Part shown: positions 33,117-40,688 of the stretch, piece by piece
Layout: each line of letters opens with the position of its first letter
How positions within the stretch are numbered: position 1 is the first letter of the stretch
NCBI GenBank assembly: GCA_031367325.1
Contig: JANLPQ010000027.1
Location: 1 to 64,000, forward strand
Direction: 5' to 3'
Source: JAAFIP01 sp031367325
GTDB lineage: Bacteria > Pseudomonadota > Gammaproteobacteria > Burkholderiales > Burkholderiaceae_C
DNA: 64,000 nucleotides
The notes under the pieces: generated by a model
What the model was told of the DNA's origin: nothing
Database searches by the model: none
The model's input: the letters and a program-made list of their open reading frames with translations, nothing else
Program-made: the position numbers and the translations under genes

Positions 33117-34994
33117 ATGGCTTTATTACAAATTTCTGAACCGGGCCAAAGCCCGGATCCGCACACACGCCGCATTGCCGTGGGCATTGACTTGGGCACT
33201 ACACATTCCCTGGTAGCAGCGGTTAAAAACGGCGTGGCTGAATGCTTGCCTGATGAGGAGGGCAGGGTGATCTTGCCATCAGTGGTGCGTTATTTGCCTG
33301 AGGGCAATGGTACAGGACGCCAAATCGGCGTGCTGGCGCACGCTGCGCAAAGCACCGACCCTGAGAACACAATTGCCAGTGTTAAGCGCCTGATGGGACG
33401 CGGCATGCACGATATTGCCAACGCCGACAAACTGCCCTATAAACTGATTGCCGAGCAGGGCACCGCGGGCGGTATGGTCAAAATTGCCACGGCGCATGGC
33501 GATAAATCGCCCGTTGAGGTGAGCGCCGAAATTTTGGCCACGCTACGCTTTCGTGCCGAAGACAGCTTTGCTGATGACTTGTACGGTGCCGTCATCACTG
33601 TGCCCGCCTACTTTGACGACGCACAGCGCCAGGCCACCAAAGACGCCGCGCAGCTAGCTGGTATCAACGTGCTGCGTTTGATTAACGAGCCTACTGCCGC
33701 TGCCATTGCCTATGGCTTAGAGCACGCCAGCGAAGGCGTGTACGCGGTGTACGACCTGGGCGGCGGCACGTTTGACATATCCATACTGCGGCTTTCCAAA
33801 GGCGTGTTTGAAGTGATCTCCACCGGCGGCGACAGCGCGCTGGGCGGCGACGACTACGACCGCGCGCTGGCTGATTTAATCTTGGCGCAAACTGGCTTGA
33901 TCGCCAGCACCGCATACGATAAAGCCGCCATCAAAATGCTGGCACGCGATGTGAAAGAGCAGCTGTCTACTATGAATTTAGTAGCTGCCCAAGCAGTATT
34001 TACCTCAGTTAAAGCCGATTTCTCTATTGAAAAAGCCTCTTTTGAGCACGCTACAGCCCATTTAACCGCCAAAGCAATGCAAGCCGTACGCAAGGCCCTG
34101 CGCGACGCCAAGCTGACCAAAGACGATGTGCAAGGCGTGGTGATGGTGGGCGGGTCCACCCGCATGCCGCAGGTGCAAAAGGCTGTGGAAGAATTCTTTG
34201 GCAAACCGCCACTGAACAATTTAAACCCAGACGAAGTGGTAGCGCTAGGCGCTGCCATTCAGGCCAACCAACTGGCGGGTAACAACCCGCAAGGCGACTT
34301 GCTCTTGCTAGACGTGATACCGCTAAGTTTGGGTATTGAAACGATGGGCGGTTTGGTCGAGCGCATTGTGCCGCGCAATCAAACCATACCCACTGCCATG
34401 GCGCAAGATTTCACCACTTACCAAGACGGCCAAACCGCGCTGGCGCTGCACGTAGTGCAAGGCGAGCGCGACTTGGTAGCCGACTGCCGTAGTCTCGCCC
34501 GCTTTGAGCTGCGCGGCATACCGCCGATGGTGGCGGGTGCAGCACGCATCCGCGTAACGTTTACGGTGGACGCCGACGGCATGCTGCAAGTTGCGGCCAA
34601 AGAGCAAGTCAGCGGCGTAGAAGCACAAATTGATGTGAAACCCAGCTACGGCCTAACAGACGACCAAATAGCCAAGATGCTGCAAGACAGCTTTAGCACC
34701 GCGCAGGTGGACATGCAGGCCCGCGCGCTGGCCGAGGCGCGGCTAAATGCCCAGCGCCTAGTGTTGGCCGTGCAAACCGCTTTAAAAGCCGATGGTGCGC
34801 TGCTAGCAGACGATGAACGCCACCACATCGAACAACTGATCAGCACGGTGCGCCAAGGTGCAGTAGCGGGCGATGCGGCGTCGATTGAAGCGCACACCAA
34901 GCTGCTGGCCGATGGCACCGAAGCCTTTGCCGCCCAGCGCATGAACGCCGGCATTCACAAAGCCTTGGCGGGCAAAAACATTGAGACTGTTTAA
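33117..34994 (+). CDS. hscA: Hsp70-type chaperone HscA
   Basis: Specialised Hsp70 that uses ATP to release the cluster from IscU. The 625-residue protein has AVGIDLGTTHSLVAAV near residue 20-35, TVPAYFDDAQRQATKDAA, INEPTAAAIAYGL, YDLGGGTFDISIL near 210 and VGGSTRMPQVQ, with the substrate-binding domain after about 385. ATG 33117 gives the standard N-terminus; an in-frame ATG at 33045 overlaps hscB. Around residues 286-300 the sequence NLVAAQAVFTSVKA is encoded by a degenerate copy of the dispersed repeat (33981-33996 and following bases), an apparent in-frame insertion or replacement in the nucleotide-binding domain. Confidence 0.95.
   Translation: MALLQISEPGQSPDPHTRRIAVGIDLGTTHSLVAAVKNGVAECLPDEEGRVILPSVVRYLPEGNGTGRQIGVLAHAAQSTDPENTIASVKRLMGRGMHDIANADKLPYKLIAEQGTAGGMVKIATAHGDKSPVEVSAEILATLRFRAEDSFADDLYGAVITVPAYFDDAQRQATKDAAQLAGINVLRLINEPTAAAIAYGLEHASEGVYAVYDLGGGTFDISILRLSKGVFEVISTGGDSALGGDDYDRALADLILAQTGLIASTAYDKAAIKMLARDVKEQLSTMNLVAAQAVFTSVKADFSIEKASFEHATAHLTAKAMQAVRKALRDAKLTKDDVQGVVMVGGSTRMPQVQKAVEEFFGKPPLNNLNPDEVVALGAAIQANQLAGNNPQGDLLLLDVIPLSLGIETMGGLVERIVPRNQTIPTAMAQDFTTYQDGQTALALHVVQGERDLVADCRSLARFELRGIPPMVAGAARIRVTFTVDADGMLQVAAKEQVSGVEAQIDVKPSYGLTDDQIAKMLQDSFSTAQVDMQARALAEARLNAQRLVLAVQTALKADGALLADDERHHIEQLISTVRQGAVAGDAASIEAHTKLLADGTEAFAAQRMNAGIHKALAGKNIETV
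33981..33996 (+). repeat. Degenerate dispersed repeat inside hscA
   Basis: GTAGCTGCCCAAGCAG matches 12 of 16 bases of the repeat core, and the following TATTTACCTCAGTTAAAGCC matches the long-form extension ATTTACTTGGGTTAGAGGCC at most positions. The frame remains open. Confidence 0.55.
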
Positions 34995-34998
34995 GACT

Positions 34999-35337
34999 AT
35001 GCCCATTATTAGAATCCTTCCACATCCCGAATACTGCCCCCAAGGCGCAGAAGTCAAAGCCAACGTGGGTGACAGTATTTGCGAGGCGTTGTTAGACAAC
35101 GGCATCGAGATCGAGCACGCGTGTGACATGAGCTGTGCCTGTACGACCTGCCACATCATTGTGCGCGAAGGCATGAGCAGCTTGAACGAGTTGGACGAAA
35201 ACGAAGAAGATTTGCTTGACCGCGCTTGGGGCCTAGAGCCTAACAGCCGCTTGTCTTGCCAAGCTTTTGTGGCGCAAAAAGACTTGGTGGTGGAGATTCC
35301 TAAATACAGCATCAACCACGCTAAAGAAAACCACTAA
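34999..35337 (+). CDS. fdx: [2Fe-2S] ferredoxin of the isc operon
   Basis: Electron donor in cluster assembly, 112 residues. The cluster motif HACDMSCACTTCH supplies Cys42, Cys48 and Cys51, and the fourth ligand is Cys87 in SRLSCQAF, the same numbering as E. coli Fdx. MPIIRILPHPEYCPQG is the usual N-terminus; ATG 34999 begins four bases after the hscA stop. An in-frame ATG at 34981 lies inside hscA. It is the last gene of the operon. Confidence 0.95.
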   Translation: MPIIRILPHPEYCPQGAEVKANVGDSICEALLDNGIEIEHACDMSCACTTCHIIVREGMSSLNELDENEEDLLDRAWGLEPNSRLSCQAFVAQKDLVVEIPKYSINHAKENH

Positions 35338-35456
35338 TTTTTGTTAAAAATCAACAATAAAGTCAGTACTCTGGGCCGTAGATACTGCAAAGTAGCCGCC
35401 TTTTTTGCATAATAGAACTGAAGAAAATTTAGTTTTAACCAGAACGAACACAGCAC

Positions 35457-36170
35457 ATGCGGCAAATATTTTTAGACACCGAAACTACGGGCCTGTCAGC
35501 CTCGGGCGGCGACCGCATTTTAGAGCTGGCCTGTGTCGAGCTGGTGAATCGCAAACTCACCAAAGTTAACCAACACTTCTACATTAACCCTGAGCGCGAT
35601 AGCCACGAAGAAGCTTTGCGCGTGCACGGTATTACCAGCGAATTTTTGGCCGACAAGCCTAAGTTTGCCGCCATTGCAGAAGATTTTCTAGCGTATGTCG
35701 CTGGGGCTGAGGTCATCATCCACAACGCGTCGTTTGACGTGAGCTTTTTAAACATGGAGCTGGCTAAAGCAGGCAAGGGCGAATTTAAAACCTATGTCAG
35801 CAAAATCACCGACACACTGGCCATGGCCAAAGAGCTGTACCCCGGCAAACGCAATGGGCTAGATGCTTTGTGCGACCGCTTGGGCGTAGACAACTCTAGC
35901 CGCACACTACACGGCGCGCTGCTAGACGCCGAGCTGCTAGCCGATGTGTACATCAACCTCACACGCGGCCAAGACGCACTGCTGATTGAAGCGGGCTCGC
36001 ACTCATCTGACCAGAATGGTGCAGCGGCACGTGTTGACTACTCCGCATTGCAATTCGTAGTACTGCAAGCCAGCGATAGCGAGGCGTCAGCCCATGAGGA
36101 TGTACTCATACAAATCGATAAAGCCAGCAACGGCAAAACCGTATGGCGCGCAACGTCTGTTGCAGCATGA
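35457..36170 (+). CDS. dnaQ: DNA polymerase III epsilon subunit (3'-5' proofreading exonuclease)
   Basis: Proofreading subunit of the replicative polymerase, 237 residues. Exo I motif is FLDTETTGL near residues 5-13, Exo II is IHNASFDVSFLN near 88, and Exo III is HGALLDAELLADVY near 154, the DEDDh arrangement with the catalytic His. The C-terminal part after about residue 180 binds the alpha subunit. ATG 35457 starts right at the conserved N-terminus. A short copy of the last 12 codons recurs at 37741-37779. Confidence 0.95.
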   Translation: MRQIFLDTETTGLSASGGDRILELACVELVNRKLTKVNQHFYINPERDSHEEALRVHGITSEFLADKPKFAAIAEDFLAYVAGAEVIIHNASFDVSFLNMELAKAGKGEFKTYVSKITDTLAMAKELYPGKRNGLDALCDRLGVDNSSRTLHGALLDAELLADVYINLTRGQDALLIEAGSHSSDQNGAAARVDYSALQFVVLQASDSEASAHEDVLIQIDKASNGKTVWRATSVAA

Positions 36171-36269
36171 GTTAACTGCTACTCAGTGCACAATTGATAT
36201 TTAATATTTAATATTTGCGCAAACTGGACAAGCCAAATGGTGCCGTCGTCTGAAGAAGGTTTGCGGATG

Positions 36270-37505
36270 CTATTTGTCTGCCCGCTGCAGCCTTTGCGCG
36301 ATGCTTGGAGTTACTTGGTAAAAGCGTTTGCGAATAGTCTCCGAATAATAGTCTACCTCTTCTTTTCCAGTAAAGTCCGCGGGCCAAGTACTTCGATCAC
36401 GCCATGGATGGCCATTATCCTCAATTCCCAGTTCAACCTTCCAGGCGCTGTACAGGTGGTGAAAAAATTCGTGTTGTAGCCACTGGGATAAGTACATTTG
36501 TCGCTCTACTTCGGTGCGAGGGCCTACCCCTTGGTCGGGGGCTCTCTTTTTGATTATCCAGCTGTCGTCACAAATGAACACGGGTTTCGATGTGCCATTA
36601 AAACTGCTTATTCCGCCGCTGAACGTAATCCACCTTGCACCCTTGTCGGTATCGTGGGGGTAGATGAGCCAAAACATGTCTGTTTTTTCGGCCACGCCTT
36701 TAGGTAGCTGTAAGAGCGGCTCGGTAAAATTGCCTACGTAGTTCTTTTCCTTATTAATTTCAAAGCACTTATTAATTTTATAAAATTTCAACTCCAAATT
36801 CAGCTCGCCGCCGCTAATGGCCAGGAGATAGCTTTGGAACAAACGTAGAGATTGGCGTACTACTTTGTAGTTTACTGCCTCTATTTCCGGGTTTAGACGC
36901 TCGTTGAGTAGCGTCGGTCCTACATCGGGAATAATGTCACTGCATACAGGCATCACTATGGTCATTTGGATCGAGGTTTTGCCCAGCATAGGCTTACTAA
37001 CGCCAACCCGGGTAATTTCATCCAACATACGCAAATGGGGATACGGACCGGGTTCTCCAAGGTGAGGGCGCGGCTTTCCAGGCTGCGTCGGGCCGTAGTG
37101 GGCCCACCATCCTTGCTCTCCGTCCCCGGTATCTCCAATGAGCGGATTTTTTTTAATCAGATCGTCAACGATAAGGCGTGCGCCTTGGTAGTCTTTATCG
37201 ACCACCTTATCTTCAGCTTCCAGCAATTTTGTAATTAATTCAACGTATAAGGGGGGAAAGTTTTCCTTGGCACCATATCGATCCCAAAACTCTGCTAGTG
37301 CTGCCGGAGTATTGGTTGATGACGGTATGGGTGGCACCTCAGCCGATGTTGACGCAGACGGTGCAGGCGCTGATGCCGTATCCGACACCACATTGGTACC
37401 ACCGCCACCTCCGCAGCTAAGTAAGCTGGTTACCAATACAACGGCAGATGCACTTTTCAAAACACGACGTACAAATCGATGTTTCACATCAACAATTCTC
37501 ATCAT
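36270..37505 (-). CDS. Putative zinc-metallopeptidase lipoprotein, HEFFH family, copy 2
   Basis: 411-residue paralogue of the protein at 9209. ATG 37505 follows CAGGAAA at a normal distance; an upstream ATG at 37535 would add ten unrelated residues. The signal ends in VTSLLSCGGGGG, with the lipidated Cys near residue 32. The family blocks are present: LITKLLEAEDKVVDKDYQGARLIVD, LGEPGPYPHLRMLDEITR, VRQSLRLFQSYLLAISGGEL and WLQHEFFHHLY with HExxH near residue 344. The segment after the motif carries EEVDYYSETIRKRFYQ. Transcribed towards dnaQ. Its neighbour at 37871 is the closest relative, and both carry dnaQ 3'-end sequence beyond their own 3' end. Confidence 0.77.
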   Translation of the reverse strand: MMRIVDVKHRFVRRVLKSASAVVLVTSLLSCGGGGGTNVVSDTASAPAPSASTSAEVPPIPSSTNTPAALAEFWDRYGAKENFPPLYVELITKLLEAEDKVVDKDYQGARLIVDDLIKKNPLIGDTGDGEQGWWAHYGPTQPGKPRPHLGEPGPYPHLRMLDEITRVGVSKPMLGKTSIQMTIVMPVCSDIIPDVGPTLLNERLNPEIEAVNYKVVRQSLRLFQSYLLAISGGELNLELKFYKINKCFEINKEKNYVGNFTEPLLQLPKGVAEKTDMFWLIYPHDTDKGARWITFSGGISSFNGTSKPVFICDDSWIIKKRAPDQGVGPRTEVERQMYLSQWLQHEFFHHLYSAWKVELGIEDNGHPWRDRSTWPADFTGKEEVDYYSETIRKRFYQVTPSIAQRLQRADK

Positions 37506-37870
37506 TTTGATGGTTTCCTGACAATAATTTAACAAACGCAGAATTCAACAACTCATCTACTATGTTGCAGCAATTGATCATTAACTATTATTTTTGCTGA
37601 ATATGCCGATGCTCTGCGAACTTCCAATGTTTTATTTTTAATCAACTGGGTCGCCATAGTTTCGTGGGTTGGCTTTTCTATAGTTTGTGTTGATGAGTGT
37701 GAGTGCTTTTAACAAATGGCCCCGCCGACCTAGTTTCGCCGGCAAAACGGCATGGCGCACAATGCATGTTGCCGCATGAGTGAATGGCAATTTAGCAGAC
37801 AGTCAACATTGAATATTAGTGTAAAACGGGCCAGCAACTGGTGCGGTCTGCTGGCGACGGACCAGGGATA
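37506..37870. other. Gap between two HEFFH lipoprotein genes
   Basis: About 365 bases. It contains the upstream region of copy 2 (A+T-rich, no promoter clearly placed) and, at 37741-37779, a relic of the dnaQ 3' end. No other gene seen. Confidence 0.6.
37741..37779 (+). pseudogene. Relic of the dnaQ 3' end
   Basis: Thirteen codons read GKTAWRTMHVAA followed by a TGA stop, compared with GKTVWRATSVAA and TGA at the end of intact dnaQ (36132-36170). DNA identity is high. It lies downstream of HEFFH copy 3 in the position dnaQ holds relative to copy 2, so the two lipoprotein genes arose by a tandem duplication whose endpoint fell inside dnaQ. Confidence 0.8.
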
Positions 37871-39115
37871 TTATTTAGTTGCCCGTTTTAACTTTTGAGC
37901 AATGCTGGGGGTTGCTTGGTATAAGCGCCTGTTAAGAGCCTCTGAGTAATAGTCTTCTTCGTATTTTCCAATGAAGTCAGTTGGCCAACTTTTCCTGTCA
38001 AACCATTGATGGTCAGTTTTCTCCAAATCAAACTCACGCCAGTTGCCGAATAAATGGTGAAAAAACTCGTGCTGAACCCACTCAGGTAAATAAATCCGCC
38101 GCTCCACATTAGTGCGAGCACCGCCCCCTTGACTAGATCTCTTTTTGACAACCCAGTCGTCTTCACTGATAAATACCGGTTTCTCTGACGCCTCGAATTT
38201 GCCTATCCCGCTGCCACCTCCGGCATCATTGCCAACGTTTAAATCTTCGGGGGAAATCAGCCAAAACATATCTGTTTTATCAGCCACTCCCGGCGGTAAT
38301 TGCCTGATCGGCTCGTTGTAGTCGTAGCCATTTAACCTGTCAATTTTTGCACACGACTTGATGCTATAAAAATTTAGCTCCAGACGCAGCTCACCGCCAC
38401 TGATGGCCCACAAGTAACTTTGGAACAAACGCAGCGATTGGCGCACTGCGCTGTAGGAGTCTGCTTCTATACCGGGATTTAAGCGGCGATTAAGCACTGT
38501 CAGCCCCGTTTTGAGCAATATATTAGAGCAGGCTGGCATCACAATGGCCATTTGAATTGGCTTGGCACTATTTATAGTCTTGCCCACACCAAATTTGGTG
38601 ATTTCGTCCAGCATGCGCAGATGGGCGTACATGCCAGGTTCACCAAAGTGAGGAAGCGGGCTTTTAAGCTGTCTGAGCTGCAACTTGTTGAAGTTGACGT
38701 CCCACGCGGTGGCGTCAGGCTTGTTGTCTTGCTTTAGCGGGTAGGTTTTCATCACATCATTGATGATGTCGCGTGCGCCTTGGTAATCTTCCAGGACAAC
38801 TTTATCTTCAGCATCTAGCAATTTTGTGAGCAATTCAACCCAGTCCTTATCAAAGCTGGTCTCGGCGCCGTATACCTTCCAAAACTCGCCCAACTCTGTT
38901 GATGTCTTGGCTGCAGCGGCTGCTGCTGCTGAGGCAGTAAAAGGTACGGTACCAGATGTTGACGCAGGCGACTCAGGCGTAGATCCCGCGTCCGCTACCA
39001 CGCTATTACTACCGCCACCACCACAGCTAAGCAAGCTGGTTATCAAAACAGCGGCAGATGCATTTTTCAAGGCACGCAGCACAAATCGATGTTTCACATT
39101 AACAGTACTTGTCAT
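37871..39115 (-). CDS. Putative zinc-metallopeptidase lipoprotein, HEFFH family, copy 3
   Basis: 414-residue paralogue with lipobox ITSLLSCGGGG (Cys near residue 31), an Ala-rich linker, LLTKLLDAEDKVVLEDYQGARDII, LGEPG-like FGEPGMYAHLRMLDEITKFG, VRQSLRLFQSYLWAISGGELRLELNFY and WVQHEFFHHLF with HExxH near residue 348, then EEDYYSEALNRRLYQATPSIAQKL. The ATG has GAGG seven bases upstream. All conserved blocks are shared with copies 1 and 2, while linkers differ, which is what is expected of an exported enzyme under constraint in its catalytic part. Confidence 0.77.
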   Translation of the reverse strand: MTSTVNVKHRFVLRALKNASAAVLITSLLSCGGGGSNSVVADAGSTPESPASTSGTVPFTASAAAAAAAKTSTELGEFWKVYGAETSFDKDWVELLTKLLDAEDKVVLEDYQGARDIINDVMKTYPLKQDNKPDATAWDVNFNKLQLRQLKSPLPHFGEPGMYAHLRMLDEITKFGVGKTINSAKPIQMAIVMPACSNILLKTGLTVLNRRLNPGIEADSYSAVRQSLRLFQSYLWAISGGELRLELNFYSIKSCAKIDRLNGYDYNEPIRQLPPGVADKTDMFWLISPEDLNVGNDAGGGSGIGKFEASEKPVFISEDDWVVKKRSSQGGGARTNVERRIYLPEWVQHEFFHHLFGNWREFDLEKTDHQWFDRKSWPTDFIGKYEEDYYSEALNRRLYQATPSIAQKLKRATK

Positions 39116-39502
39116 TTAGACCTCTACCCAAGAATAATTTTGTGAACGTACCATTCAAGTACTAATTAATTCACCTTTATTATTACTTAGTGAGCATCCA
39201 AAGATACTTACTGTAGGCAATATGCTTGTAACGCCTTGTTATAGACGTGTCTGTATTTCCACGATTACATGACTGTCGTGCAATCTGTTGGGTTTTTAGT
39301 TGTTTGCTAGACGTATTGCACTTAAATCCGAGTCGAGCTCAGCTTATCTAGATGAGAGCCTGTCTACAAACTTTAATATTGTTAAGGCGCTTGGAAATGC
39401 TCGGCTTGCATTGTTCGCAAGTCTTTTTCGAACACTGTGCACTTGGTGTTACCTGCGGTGTGAAGCAAGTTGTCTAGGCTTCGGATGCGGTCCAACCAAT
39501 GA
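39116..39502. other. Gap before tRNA-Val
   Basis: About 390 bases holding the upstream region of HEFFH copy 3 and the downstream flank of the tRNA gene. No gene, terminator or repeat recognised. Confidence 0.4.
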
Positions 39503-39577
39503 TGGTGGGAGATGCAAGTTTCGAACTTGCGACCCCTGCAGTGTGAATGCAGTGCTCTACCCCTGAGCTAATCTCCC
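39503..39577 (-). tRNA. tRNA-Val (anticodon CAC)
   Basis: Read on the minus strand the sequence folds as a tRNA: acceptor GGGAGAT pairs with ATCTCCC, D arm contains TAGCTCAGGGGTAGAGC, anticodon stem CTGCA/TGCAG encloses TTCACAC with anticodon CAC, the T arm contains GTTCGAA, and an encoded CCA ends the gene. It reads GUG valine codons. Confidence 0.95.
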
Positions 39578-39610
39578 GAAGCCCTAAATTATACCTTGGA
39601 ACAGCCTCTG

Positions 39611-40135
39611 TTAGCCACCCAGGGCGGGTAATGCCAGCTGTGCTGTTTGCGCTACGCGAACACAGTCTTTGATGTGCTGTTCGCCTAAATAACGAATGGC
39701 CGCATAGCCCACTATCGCAGATACTGCTTGACCCGCCAGCGGTACAAACTTAGCCGCTTGTATGGCCGTCAAGCGCACGCCAATCATTTTGGCAGCTTTG
39801 AGCACGAGGTCTTTGGTAATCAGCTTGCCCACTAGCACGGTGCCAGTCATGGCAATAGCTTTTTGTACGCGGTCGCGTTGGGTAGGGTCTAGGCGGTCTA
39901 GCTGCTGGGCCGACAGGCCAAACTCAGCGTTGATTTTGGGCAGCAGCTTGGACAACAAAGCCGCGTCTACCGCCCAGTCCAGCCCCGGCACGGGCACCGC
40001 ACTGGCTAGGCCTGCTACCAGTGCACGCTTATTGAGCATGCGGCGCGACCGGTGGATGGCGTCGATGACCGCGGGGTTGCCGTCTGCCATGCTGGCAGCA
40101 GATGGGGAAGACGACGTGTTAAACAGTGTGGCCAT
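39611..40135 (-). CDS. Small protein with EcsC/DUF697-like character
   Basis: 174-residue protein I cannot name firmly. After a Ser/Ala-rich start it has RALVAGLASAVPVPGLDWAVD, then helical and mildly hydrophobic stretches (TGTVLVGKLI, FVPLAGQAVSAIVGYAAIRYLG). The pattern of a Pro-Val-Pro-Gly turn followed by a Gly/Ala-rich membrane-associating helix pair recalls EcsC and DUF697 proteins. It is transcribed away from the tRNA's 5' side in the same direction and precedes a small membrane-protein gene on the same strand. Function unknown. Confidence 0.6.
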   Translation of the reverse strand: MATLFNTSSSPSAASMADGNPAVIDAIHRSRRMLNKRALVAGLASAVPVPGLDWAVDAALLSKLLPKINAEFGLSAQQLDRLDPTQRDRVQKAIAMTGTVLVGKLITKDLVLKAAKMIGVRLTAIQAAKFVPLAGQAVSAIVGYAAIRYLGEQHIKDCVRVAQTAQLALPALGG

Positions 40136-40208
40136 ACGTCAGATCTTAGGGTTAAAACACTTGTTATCTAACGCTGGCCGTAGATTGGTGGATGAAGCCT
40201 GTGGCTAT

Positions 40209-40472
40209 TTAAGCGGTCGGGCCGCTGGTTTTGCTTTTTACAAAGCCGTAGATCACCAGCAATACGATGGCGCCGACCACCGAGGCAATCCAGCCGGCAA
40301 CGTCGCCTTGTTTGTACCAGCCCATCTGCTGGCCTACAAAGTTAGCCAAGAATGAGCCACCTACGCCCAAGATGGCCGTCATGATCCAGCCGAGTTTGTC
40401 GTCGCCGGGTTTGACAGCACGTGCAATAAATCCAACGATCAGGCCGACGATGATGGTAATGATCCAAGACAT
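40209..40472 (-). CDS. GlsB/YeaQ/YmgE-family small membrane protein
   Basis: 87-residue protein with three hydrophobic helices: MSWIITIIVGLIVGFIARAV, a second with GWIMTAILGVGGSFLANFVG and a third with GWIASVVGAIVLLVIYGFV. The GxIAGWIA-like glycine spacing and a PGDDK turn are typical of this 'transglycosylase-associated' family, often induced by general stress. ATG 40472 gives the standard N-terminus; an ATG at 40526 would add 18 residues without family match. Confidence 0.88.
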   Translation of the reverse strand: MSWIITIIVGLIVGFIARAVKPGDDKLGWIMTAILGVGGSFLANFVGQQMGWYKQGDVAGWIASVVGAIVLLVIYGFVKSKTSGPTA

Positions 40473-40646
40473 AGTGATAACTCCAGTGGTAGTTGTAAAG
40501 AAACCATTGCACAGCCCCAATGGCATGCAATGCCTGCACTTTACACTGTCTTTGTCAGTGACTTAACAGGCCATACTTAAGTTGTTACTTACCGCCTCCA
40601 AGAAGGTCAATATTTATGTAAAATAGGCCTGTAACCCAAGTAAATC

Positions 40647-40662
40647 CTGCTCAAGCAGCTAT
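40647..40662 (-). repeat. Dispersed repeat, long form, reverse orientation
   Basis: CTGCTCAAGCAGCTAT preceded by AGGCCTGTAACCCAAGTAAA and TC, the reverse complement of the long form. It lies just downstream of the ABC-F gene stop at 40689. Confidence 0.9.
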
Positions 40663-40688
40663 TTAATTTATAGCGATATGGAAAACCA

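Noticed and set aside
36237..36479. 80-codon plus-strand frame after dnaQ
   Set aside because: It is antisense to the lipoprotein gene and shows no family features.
39300..39566. 88-codon plus-strand frame
   Set aside because: It overlaps the tRNA-Val gene on the other strand and has no family resemblance.
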